Positions 8,440 to 16,210 of a stretch of 64,000 bases of DNA are shown in pieces. This DNA is from DAIPXZ01 sp036782995 (GTDB lineage: Bacteria > Bacillota > Clostridia > Saccharofermentanales > Saccharofermentanaceae). Made by a program: the position numbers and the translations under genes. A model generated the notes under the pieces. The model worked only from the letters and a program-made list of their open reading frames with translations. It was not told the DNA's origin and did not search any database. The DNA lies in assembly GCA_036782995.1 (NCBI GenBank), contig DAIPXZ010000003.1, positions 1 through 64,000 of the forward strand, read 5' to 3'. The number at the start of each line of letters is the position of its first letter. The first letter of the stretch is position 1.

Positions 8440-9741
8440 TTAAATCATTTTGGATTCGAGATAGTAACGCTTTTCAACCGCTTCTCCCATAGAAAATGTC
8501 TTTCGCGGAAAAATGCCTTCCGTGGCGATTGTCGGGAAGAAGGATGACTTCGAAATCGATGGAAGAAGGAAGCCTAATGCCTTTTCGTTTGCTAAAGAGC
8601 GTACGGAATCTTCGCCATGAATATAGTCTGTCGTGATTGCGTCGGATTCGAGTCCGTCGAGGAAAGGCTGCAATACACCGACGGCTAATGAGTGGTTCGG
8701 GGCAGAGAGGCAGAGGAAATAGTCGTCCTTGCCGTTTGTCACGCCGATTACATGACCAAGAGGCTTTTTGGAAAGAGCATCAAATTCAGACTTGCGCAGG
8801 ATGGATACACCTTGATCTTTGAAATACTCGAGGGCAGCGCTGGAGAAATGATTGAAATCCAACCCAAAGGCGACACGATGAATCGGCTCGAATGCGAGAC
8901 CTTCATCATGAATGTTGACGACTTCGACCAAGGCAAAGCGTGCGGGATGAATCTCTCTTTCGTCTGTGTCCAAAGATGCCTTGATGTTATCCCAATGGGC
9001 CTTTGCCGATGCAACAGAGTGATTACCATCACCGACGGCAAAGAGAAAGCCATCATCAGACGCGCTGACCAATGCATCAAGTGCGGAAATGACATTCGAT
9101 GCTACATCAGATGCACTGTCTGCATAATAACCGGTAATATGTCCGCCTTCCATCATCAAATCCGTGTCATAGCATGGTTGTTCTCTTGCAGACAATGTAG
9201 CAAAAGCAGGCTCGATTACGGTGCGATTCGGATCATCAATTAATAGCATAATGTGCGGCAGCTCAATTGGTGCATTCGCTCGAATGCGCACACGGGGTGG
9301 GATACGAGAAAGAACGGTGCCCTCGGTTGCCCGAATACGGCTCTTGTTTCCCGGTGTGAAATCATATTGTTCAAGGTCAATGGCAAGCATCATGCCTTTA
9401 CGAGAAGGCATAAACTTCGTCTTGCGATCCAGAAAAATGAAGCCAGGATCCTTCTTTTCGAGGATGCCCTGATGCAAATAATCGGTAATCGATACGGAAA
9501 TGGAGCGGAATTTCGCGTCTATTTCATCGACAGAAAGCGATTCAAGATAGACCTCCGGGAGAAACATCCGAAGTGTCGATGGTGCGTTGCCGACAACTTC
9601 TTCGACTTGCTCCCAATATTTCGGCTCCGATGTAAACTGATCACATGCGATAACTGCCCATTTTTCTAAATCAATTTGTTTGTTTGGAAGAAGAATTTCG
9701 GGCGCGGCAATCGCGAGATGGTGATAAACGGGAAATGACAT
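8440..9741 (-). CDS. DUF1015 family protein
   Basis: 433-residue soluble protein matching the DUF1015 family end to end: the N-terminal W-A-V-I-A-C-D-Q-F-T-S segment, a central V-R-I-R-A-N-A-P-I-E region, and the invariant F-A-V-G-D-G-N-H-S-V-A-S-A-K block near residue 235. In other Clostridia the family is often found near serine biosynthesis genes and has been compared with ParB-like kinases; that link is not supported by the neighbours here. The start has GGGAGGA eight bases upstream. It is probably first in an operon with the FAD protein and DUF2298 (64-bp gap). Molecular function unknown. Confidence 0.8.
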   Translation of the reverse strand: MSFPVYHHLAIAAPEILLPNKQIDLEKWAVIACDQFTSEPKYWEQVEEVVGNAPSTLRMFLPEVYLESLSVDEIDAKFRSISVSITDYLHQGILEKKDPGFIFLDRKTKFMPSRKGMMLAIDLEQYDFTPGNKSRIRATEGTVLSRIPPRVRIRANAPIELPHIMLLIDDPNRTVIEPAFATLSAREQPCYDTDLMMEGGHITGYYADSASDVASNVISALDALVSASDDGFLFAVGDGNHSVASAKAHWDNIKASLDTDEREIHPARFALVEVVNIHDEGLAFEPIHRVAFGLDFNHFSSAALEYFKDQGVSILRKSEFDALSKKPLGHVIGVTNGKDDYFLCLSAPNHSLAVGVLQPFLDGLESDAITTDYIHGEDSVRSLANEKALGFLLPSISKSSFFPTIATEGIFPRKTFSMGEAVEKRYYLESKMI

Positions 9742-9776
9742 AAACAGATTCCTCCCTATGGAAAGTAGTGCATAAA

Positions 9777-9785
9777 ATTATAGCA
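9777..9785 (-). promoter_or_regulatory. Extended -10 promoter for the DUF1015 operon
   Basis: The minus strand reads TGCTATAAT (9785-9777), a perfect TATAAT with the upstream TG of extended -10 promoters, 36 bases ahead of the DUF1015 start. No good -35 hexamer is seen. Confidence 0.45.
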
Positions 9786-9839
9786 CGGATAAATAGGAAA
9801 ATCTTATCTTAAAGGAAAGATTCCTTGAGAATGCTTCGA

Positions 9840-11111
9840 TTAAGGAGACCTTTTTTTTCGCGTAAGCAAGAGCGATGAGGCAATAAATCCGAAAAGAAAA
9901 ATCGCGCAACCCACGGGAATCACGTAGAGTGTCGTAGCTTCGGCGATTTTTGCCAGGAAAAAGGGTAAAATCGTATATCCAAAATTTGCGGAACCCATTT
10001 GATATCCGATGGCAATGGATGAAAAGGACGCGTCGAAATGAAGTGGCGTGTCCTGCATCGTGCAAGGATACATCGGTGCGAATCCGAACCCGATGAGTGC
10101 CATACCGACCGGACTCAGCATACTCGCGAAATATGGAGATATGAAGCATACAAAGCCTAGAAGTGCTATCACCGATCCGATGCGAATGACGCGAACCGTG
10201 CCAACTTTATTTACGATGACGCCAGTAAGGAAACGCCCCAGCATGATACAAAAGTAATACACCGACACATAAAAGCCGGCTGCTGACACGGAAAAGCCAC
10301 GCAGCTCACGCAAAAAGGATGCACTCCAAAGTCCAACACCGGCCTCCATGCCAGTATAAAAAAGAAAGATGAGCATCGAAAGAATGAGCGCTTTTCTGTA
10401 CGTACGGAATGGAGAGCGATTTTTATCCTTTTCACTGTTTTCTTTACGGACGGAGTTGTCCGATGCGGGAGCTTGATCAGGCTGTTCCGATTTTTCCGTT
10501 ACCTCCGATGGTTTTGCGGATGGTGCCTCGTTTTTTGCCCAAAGAGGCAACGTGATGACGAAAACGATGGCCAAAATAAGCTGGATGGATGCGACGATAT
10601 AATAACCGATGCGCCACGAAGAAAGCTGTACTAATGCCCACGTCATTAGAAGTGGGCCGACAAAGGCACCACACCCCCAAAAACCGTGGAGCCAGTTCAT
10701 GTGCCGTGCTGAGTAATGATTCGCGACATAGCCGTTTAGTGCGGCATCAACGCCGCCAGCTCCGAGTCCGAACGGAAAGGAGAGTAAAAGGAGGAAGAGA
10801 AAATTCTGCGAAATACCGAAGCCAAACATGGCGACGGAAGTTAAAAAGCCGCTCACGACGACGATTTTTCCGGTACCGAAACGTCGAATAATGTGTCCAC
10901 TCATAAAGGACATGATACATGAGCCGATTGTGGAAATAATGCTCACATAGCCAGCGCTCGAAAGAGGCATTTGGTAGTATTCACGCATGTTTGGCCAAGC
11001 GACACCTAGAAGGCCATCAGGTAAACCGAGGCTCACAAAAGCAAGATAAATCACGATGAGTAAAACCATTGAAGCTGTCTTTTTTGTGGCTGAGATGTCA
11101 TTCTTTTCCAT
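9840..11111 (-). CDS. Major facilitator superfamily transporter (fucose-permease-like branch)
   Basis: 423 residues with 12 predicted membrane helices in two six-helix halves joined by a charged loop (residues ~195-235, rich in E, K, S). The first loop carries the MFS signature G-H-I-I-R-R-F-G-T-G-K, repeated in the second half as G-V-I-V-N-K-V-G-T-V-R. The motif GVDAALNGYVANHYSARHMNWLHGFWG in the fifth-helix area (with N, H and F/G/G) resembles FucP/sugar-permease relatives, but substrate cannot be fixed; drug efflux is also possible. Divergent from a WYL regulator 160 bp away, which is the likely controller. Confidence 0.75.
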   Translation of the reverse strand: MEKNDISATKKTASMVLLIVIYLAFVSLGLPDGLLGVAWPNMREYYQMPLSSAGYVSIISTIGSCIMSFMSGHIIRRFGTGKIVVVSGFLTSVAMFGFGISQNFLFLLLLSFPFGLGAGGVDAALNGYVANHYSARHMNWLHGFWGCGAFVGPLLMTWALVQLSSWRIGYYIVASIQLILAIVFVITLPLWAKNEAPSAKPSEVTEKSEQPDQAPASDNSVRKENSEKDKNRSPFRTYRKALILSMLIFLFYTGMEAGVGLWSASFLRELRGFSVSAAGFYVSVYYFCIMLGRFLTGVIVNKVGTVRVIRIGSVIALLGFVCFISPYFASMLSPVGMALIGFGFAPMYPCTMQDTPLHFDASFSSIAIGYQMGSANFGYTILPFFLAKIAEATTLYVIPVGCAIFLFGFIASSLLLTRKKRSP

Positions 11112-11161
11112 AGACGGACCTCTTTTGCTCGAAAACGCAATGAAATATCAGTAGTTATCTA

Positions 11162-11170
11162 AGTATAACA
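11162..11170 (-). promoter_or_regulatory. Extended -10 promoter for the MFS gene
   Basis: The minus strand reads TGTTATACT (11170-11162), an extended -10 element 50 bases ahead of the MFS start, within the region shared with the divergent WYL regulator. The -35 is poor, which would suit an activated promoter. Confidence 0.45.
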
Positions 11171-11274
11171 TGAAAAACATACTCATAACTCGCGAAGCGG
11201 GCGTTTTTGTGGAATAATGGGATATAAATGGGACTTAGCTTTGCCTACGATTTATGCTCGGGAAAGGATACTGT

Positions 11275-12351
11275 ATGGCCGGAAATGAACGATCAAAACT
11301 AAAGCTTCTCTATCTCGTACGGTTTTTTGAAGAGAAAACAGATGAAGATAATGGTGTCAGTATGGGAGAAATACTGAAATATTTAGGTGAAAATGGCATT
11401 TCAGCTGAACGTAAATCCATCTATCGCGACCTTGAGTGTCTACGCGAATTCGGCTATGACATCGAAAAGCGCGGCAAACCCGCTCGCTATTATCTGACAA
11501 CACGTGATTTTGATTTTGATGAACTGGAATACTTGTTTAAATCTGTCGAATCAGCGCGCTTTATCTCGAAGGAAAAGACCGAGAAAATGCTCGAAAAACT
11601 CAAACGGCTGACCTCTGAGAAGAAGGCCTCGGAGATTCGTTCCCAAGCCAAATATATTGGTCGAAACAAGAAATCGTTTAATGGCGTCAAATATGCCAAT
11701 GACACGATTTTTACGGCAATTAACCAAAAGAAGAAAATATGCTTCCGGTATGCGGATACAAAGTTTGGTGAAAGCACGGATGCTGTCTTGCGTCATGATG
11801 GAAAAGTCTATCACGTCAGCCCATGGGCGAAATTCATGTCTAACGAAAACTACTATTGTATCGCGCGTGAGGAATTGGAAAATGCGTCCTCCAAAGTGCC
11901 TTCAAATGGCAAAAATCAAGCAGCGACCTATCGCATCGTCAGCTTCCGCATTGATCGGATGCGCGACGTCATGCTTTGCGAGGATGAACCACGCATTGAA
12001 CCGCCGAGGGACTTCGACCAGGCGCAATATATCAACACCTCCGTCAACATGTACGGCGGAGAAATGGCTGCCGTCGTCCTTCGTGTATCGTCCAAGATAT
12101 GGACGGTCGTTACGGATCGCTATGCAAGCTATTCCTTAATTAACAAAAATGAGGATTTTGCGACGATACGCGTTGCACAGCAGCTTAGTACCCCGTTTTA
12201 TGCTTGGGTGTTCAGCTTCGGTAATGAAATGCAAATCATCGAGCCGAAAGAGGCCGTCAAGGACTATCGTGCATTGCTTGCGGATGCGCTTTATCGCATG
12301 GATGCTTTGGCAAACGACGTAGATGTAAGGGGTCTCTCCAACGAATCGTGA
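11275..12351 (+). CDS. HTH/WYL-domain transcriptional regulator
   Basis: 358 residues. An N-terminal winged HTH (about residues 1-65; ISAERKSIYRDLECLREFGYDI is the recognition-helix region typical of DeoR/YafY-type regulators) is followed by a linker and a WYL-type ligand-sensing domain (about 130-235; SPWAKFMSNENYYCIA) and a C-terminal extension. The literal WYL triplet is replaced by YYC, as in many family members. WYL proteins sense small ligands or nucleotides and control the adjacent gene; here the candidate target is the divergent MFS transporter. An in-frame ATG at 11254 exists, but GGAAAGGA lies six bases before the ATG at 11275, which was therefore chosen. Confidence 0.8.
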   Translation: MAGNERSKLKLLYLVRFFEEKTDEDNGVSMGEILKYLGENGISAERKSIYRDLECLREFGYDIEKRGKPARYYLTTRDFDFDELEYLFKSVESARFISKEKTEKMLEKLKRLTSEKKASEIRSQAKYIGRNKKSFNGVKYANDTIFTAINQKKKICFRYADTKFGESTDAVLRHDGKVYHVSPWAKFMSNENYYCIAREELENASSKVPSNGKNQAATYRIVSFRIDRMRDVMLCEDEPRIEPPRDFDQAQYINTSVNMYGGEMAAVVLRVSSKIWTVVTDRYASYSLINKNEDFATIRVAQQLSTPFYAWVFSFGNEMQIIEPKEAVKDYRALLADALYRMDALANDVDVRGLSNES

Positions 12352-12459
12352 AATCACGAAGAAACACGTGGACAATATGGTTTTTCCTGTGGATTTTCAG
12401 CAGGAAATCATGTAGAATCAGTAAATGCGTAAATAAAGAAATAAAGGAGCAAATTTGTT

Positions 12460-15135
12460 ATGCAACCATTGGGTTTAAATGAAATCCGCGAGAAGTATCT
12501 TGCTTTCTTTGAGAGTAAAGGACACTTGCGTTTACCTTCCTTTTCTTTGGTGCCGCAAGACGACCCATCGATTCTGTTGATTAATGCTGGTATGACACCG
12601 CTGAAGCCATATTTTACGGGCGCACAAACGCCACCTTCTCTTCGTGTGACGACTTGCCAGAAGTGCATTCGTACATTGGATATTGATAACGTCGGCCATA
12701 CGGCTCGTCACGGTACCTACTTCGAGATGCTCGGCAACTTCTCCTTCGGAGATTATTTCAAGAATGAAATCATCCCGTGGGCATGGGAATTTTTAACCAA
12801 AGAACTTGAAATGGACCCGAATTTGCTCTGGCCGTCGGTTTACGAAGAAGATGATGAAGCGTTCCATATTTGGCACGATGTAATCGGTCTTCCAGAAAAC
12901 CGCATTACTCGCCTTGGCAAGGAAGATAATTTCTGGGAACATGGTACAGGCCCATGCGGTCCTTGCTCAGAGATATATTATGACCGTGGCATCGAGCATG
13001 GTTGCGGCAGTGAAAATTGTCGCCCGGGATGCGAATGCGATCGATTCATCGAGATATGGAATCTCGTTTTTACCCAATTTAACCGTGAAGCCGATGGTTC
13101 ATATACACCGCTTCAGAAGAAAAATATCGATACCGGTGGTGGACTCGAGCGCTTTGCCTGTGTTATGCAGGGTGTAGAAAACCTTTTCGAGGTTGACACC
13201 GTTCGTAAGATTCTTGATACCGTATGCCAAAAGGCGAACGTCCAATATGGTGCCAATACCAAGGATGACATCGCAATTCGTGTTATCACCGACCATATGC
13301 GTTCAGCGACAATGATGATTTCTGACGGCGTATTACCATCGAATGAAGGACGCGGCTACGTGCTTCGTCGTCTTATTCGACGTGCTTGCCGCTTTGGTCG
13401 CATGCTCGGTATCGAGGACATGTTCCTGACCGACATTACTGCTGTTGTCATTGACCAAAACAAGGACGCATATCCGGCACTCCCGGAAAAACAATCCTAT
13501 ATCATGACCGTAATTCGTAAAGAAGAAGAGGCATTCATGCGCACCATCGAGGGCGGTACTGAGATTCTCAATACCCTTATCGAGGATGCAAAGAAGAACG
13601 GCGCGACTTCAATTTCCGGTGCAGACGCATTCCGTTTGCACGACACCTACGGCTTCCCGCTAGACCTTACCCGAGAAATTGCCGGCGACGCTGGACTCTC
13701 CATCGATGAAGACGGCTTCAAGGCCGCAATGAAGGAACAAAAAGACGCCGCGCGTAAAGCCACAAAGGCGAAAACAGACACGGCATGGGGTGGTAAGGAA
13801 TTACCAGCCGAATTACTTCGTGACACTTCATCGACAATATTTGAAGGATATAACGCCTTAACTACGAAAGCTACACTAAAGTATCTTTTGAAAGAGGACG
13901 AAGACGAAGCATTGCAAATTGTACCGGAAGCCTTCAATGGCGATAAGGTCATAGCAATTTTCGACCGCACAGTTCTTTATGCGACATCGGGCGGACAACA
14001 AACGGATATCGGTAATGCCTCGAGTGCGAGCATGACAGCAGACGTTCTCTCCGTTGAAAAGGATGCCGCTGGAAAGTTCATGCATGCGATGACAATCACA
14101 TCCGGAAAGCTTTCAGCCGGCGATGAGGTCACATTAACGACCGATGCCGCACGGCGCCTTGATACAGCGCGTAACCATACTTCGACCCACTTGCTCCAAA
14201 AAGCCCTGCGCACAACCTTGGGCGACCACGTCGAGCAATCGGGTTCGTATGTATCACACGACCGTTTGCGTTTTGACTTTACTCACTTCCAGCCGATGAC
14301 CGAGGAGGAGATTTCAAATGTCGAACGTCAAGTCAATGAGATTATTTTCTCCGATTTAGCTGTCACCACCCGTGTTATGAAGCAAGCCGACGCTCGCAAA
14401 CTTGGCGCTATGGCACTTTTCGGGGAGAAATACGGTGATGAAGTACGCGTCGTAACCGTCGGTGATGAGAACGATGCATACTCACTCGAGTTTTGTGGCG
14501 GTACTCATTTATCGCATACATCACAGGCCGGCACATTCCGAATTCTGTCTGAGACTGGTGTTGCATCAGGTATCCGTCGTATCGAAGCCGTAACCGGCAG
14601 AGCCTGCTACGAGTCTTCCGTTGAGGATCGCGCACTCATTGAGAATGCATGTTCTGTCTTAAAGTCATCGAAGGACCAGCTTCTTCGTCGTGCCAATGCT
14701 GTCCTTGCCGAATCGAAGGCTCTCGAAAAAGAGCTTTCCGAGATTCGACGCAAATCGTCGCAAAACATGGCTTCTGAGCTTGTCGCAAAGGCCGAGAAAA
14801 TCGGCTCTGTCTCATATATCTTTACAGCAGTCGATGCCGAAGACGCTGACGCACTCCGTAGTATGGGCGACCAGATTCGCGATTGCATCAGCAATTGTGT
14901 CATCCTCTTGGCGGCAAAAAATGGTGAGAAGGTCATCTTCGTGGCCATGGCTGACAAAGATGCCGTCGCACACGGAGCTCATGCCGGAAATATCATCCGT
15001 GAAGCCGCAAAGACGGCTGGCGGTGGCGGTGGTGGACGTCCAGATATGGCACAAGCCGGTGGTAAAGATATCACCAAAATCGATGCGTCGATAGAAGCTG
15101 CAAAAGCTGCTCTCGTTGCCATGATTCACGAATAA
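12460..15135 (+). CDS. alaS: Alanyl-tRNA synthetase
   Basis: Full-length class II synthetase of 891 residues that charges tRNA-Ala. Domains in order: catalytic core (1-~250) with T-Y-F-E-M-L-G-N-F-S-F-G-D-Y-F motif 2, the tRNA-recognition helices, the editing domain with zinc-binding HTSTH (near 570) and CGGTH (near 675), and the C-Ala domain containing the glycine run G-G-G-G-G-G-R-P-D-M-A-Q-A-G-G. All editing metal ligands are present. AAGGAG lies about ten bases before the ATG. No T-box leader is visible in the 108 bp separating it from the WYL gene. The HIT gene follows after 11 bp, probably in one transcript. Confidence 0.97.
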   Translation: MQPLGLNEIREKYLAFFESKGHLRLPSFSLVPQDDPSILLINAGMTPLKPYFTGAQTPPSLRVTTCQKCIRTLDIDNVGHTARHGTYFEMLGNFSFGDYFKNEIIPWAWEFLTKELEMDPNLLWPSVYEEDDEAFHIWHDVIGLPENRITRLGKEDNFWEHGTGPCGPCSEIYYDRGIEHGCGSENCRPGCECDRFIEIWNLVFTQFNREADGSYTPLQKKNIDTGGGLERFACVMQGVENLFEVDTVRKILDTVCQKANVQYGANTKDDIAIRVITDHMRSATMMISDGVLPSNEGRGYVLRRLIRRACRFGRMLGIEDMFLTDITAVVIDQNKDAYPALPEKQSYIMTVIRKEEEAFMRTIEGGTEILNTLIEDAKKNGATSISGADAFRLHDTYGFPLDLTREIAGDAGLSIDEDGFKAAMKEQKDAARKATKAKTDTAWGGKELPAELLRDTSSTIFEGYNALTTKATLKYLLKEDEDEALQIVPEAFNGDKVIAIFDRTVLYATSGGQQTDIGNASSASMTADVLSVEKDAAGKFMHAMTITSGKLSAGDEVTLTTDAARRLDTARNHTSTHLLQKALRTTLGDHVEQSGSYVSHDRLRFDFTHFQPMTEEEISNVERQVNEIIFSDLAVTTRVMKQADARKLGAMALFGEKYGDEVRVVTVGDENDAYSLEFCGGTHLSHTSQAGTFRILSETGVASGIRRIEAVTGRACYESSVEDRALIENACSVLKSSKDQLLRRANAVLAESKALEKELSEIRRKSSQNMASELVAKAEKIGSVSYIFTAVDAEDADALRSMGDQIRDCISNCVILLAAKNGEKVIFVAMADKDAVAHGAHAGNIIREAAKTAGGGGGGRPDMAQAGGKDITKIDASIEAAKAALVAMIHE

Positions 15136-15146
15136 GGAGAACACCT

Positions 15147-15491
15147 ATGTGCGTATTTTGTGAAATAATTAATGGGAATATTCCTTCTCAAGTAGTCTAC
15201 GAAAACGAAGACGTAAAGTGTATCAAGGATATCAAGCCGGCCGCACCGGTTCACGTCTTGATTATCCCTAAAAAGCACTTCGATGACATCCTTGACCTCG
15301 GCTCCTCCGAAGAGGGCATACAAACGGCCAACGCTGTTCTCAAAGCCATCCCGGAAGTCATGAAGGCGACCCATATAGAAGAAGGCTTTCGCGTTATCAA
15401 CAATTGCAAAGAATACGGTGGGCAAACTGTGATGCATGTGCATTTCCATATCTTGGGCGGCACAAAGCTGGACGAGAAAGTACTGGGCTAA
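15147..15491 (+). CDS. HIT family nucleotide hydrolase (HinT-like)
   Basis: 114-residue histidine-triad protein with the catalytic motif HVHFHIL near residue 97 and an N-terminal CVFC zinc-type pair. HinT-type enzymes hydrolyse nucleoside phosphoramidates, including aminoacyl-adenylates released by tRNA synthetases. The position 11 bp after alaS is suggestive but does not prove a link. The start ATG follows AAGGAGAA. A strong hairpin terminator ends the transcript. Confidence 0.92.
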   Translation: MCVFCEIINGNIPSQVVYENEDVKCIKDIKPAAPVHVLIIPKKHFDDILDLGSSEEGIQTANAVLKAIPEVMKATHIEEGFRVINNCKEYGGQTVMHVHFHILGGTKLDEKVLG

Positions 15492-15514
15492 TAAGGCCGG
15501 ATATCAAATAAAAG

Positions 15515-15556
15515 AAGAACGAATAGCGCATATGCGACTATTCGTTCTTTTTGTTG
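15515..15556 (+). terminator. Rho-independent terminator after alaS-HIT
   Basis: Arms AAGAACGAATAG (15515-15526) and CTATTCGTTCTT (15538-15549) are perfect complements; the loop contains a further CGCATATGCG palindrome. A T-rich tail follows. Confidence 0.85.
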
Positions 15557-15645
15557 TTTTTCAAGAAGGTCATGGCGTATTGAAGGCGGTAGGCGGTATA
15601 AAATTCCACTTCACAACAGCACCACAACGGAATGCATTTGCCCGA

Positions 15646-16203
15646 TTAATCCAGCGGACAAGAACCCAAGTATTTCGAAAATATCGTGACATATCGAGAG
15701 TCAAAAGTAACTGAACGAATACCCGACAAAGGGAACCGTGACATATCGGCTAACCAATTCCCCTCGGCATCAAACTCCGCAACGGTTACGTAGCGATCAT
15801 CGACTGCGGCCAAACGACCGACAGCAAAATCAATAGCGCCGCTATTTCGATTCTCGATTTCCAAGATGACATTTTTTTTCGACCGAATAAAGAATGCGAC
15901 AACATCATTCCAAGTACTAAAGCTCTCATCGATGGAAGATATTTCATTGAGAATGCCTTCGTTCTTCAAGATTTCGGCAAGCATTGGCTCACAAAGCGAG
16001 ATTTGCTTAATGTCTTTCGTTCGTAAAACGATGTAACCATCGACATCGAAATCCTTAACTTCACGGGCGACAAAAAGCTCTTGGGAAGATAAACCAACAA
16101 CCATCATGTCATATGCATTTGGGTCATTATGGTAATAAATTCGAATTGGCATTTTATCTGACATTGATTTTCGCAACAGCTCGATAATTTTCTCTTTGTT
16201 CAT
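15646..16203 (-). CDS. Uncharacterised 185-residue protein with two similar halves
   Basis: Not recognised. The protein has no signal peptide or membrane helix and looks cytosolic. Residues ~18-68 (MPIRIYYHNDPNAYDMMVVG...DVDGYIVLRTKDIKQISL) and ~110-175 (VILEIENRNSGAIDFAVGRL...NWLADMSRFPLSGIRSVTF) share a pattern: a short strand start, a G-x-L/V turn, a 'V..FD.DG' acidic segment and an I-x-x-I/V-x end. This suggests two tandem small beta-barrels of Sm/SH3-like type; that fold is inferred only from the strand pattern. Its Shine-Dalgarno AGAGGA overlaps the end of the subtilase gene and the start is 7 bases after that gene's stop, so the two are co-transcribed. Confidence 0.65.
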   Translation of the reverse strand: MNKEKIIELLRKSMSDKMPIRIYYHNDPNAYDMMVVGLSSQELFVAREVKDFDVDGYIVLRTKDIKQISLCEPMLAEILKNEGILNEISSIDESFSTWNDVVAFFIRSKKNVILEIENRNSGAIDFAVGRLAAVDDRYVTVAEFDAEGNWLADMSRFPLSGIRSVTFDSRYVTIFSKYLGSCPLD

Positions 16204-16210
16204 AATAGCG

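Noticed and set aside
11221..11274. ATG at 11254 as start of the WYL regulator
   Set aside because: The Shine-Dalgarno GGAAAGGA lies after it and fits the ATG at 11275.
12352..12459. Possible T-box leader before alaS
   Set aside because: Too short, with no specifier or antiterminator structure or T-box motif; it only shows an AT-rich leader with a ribosome site.
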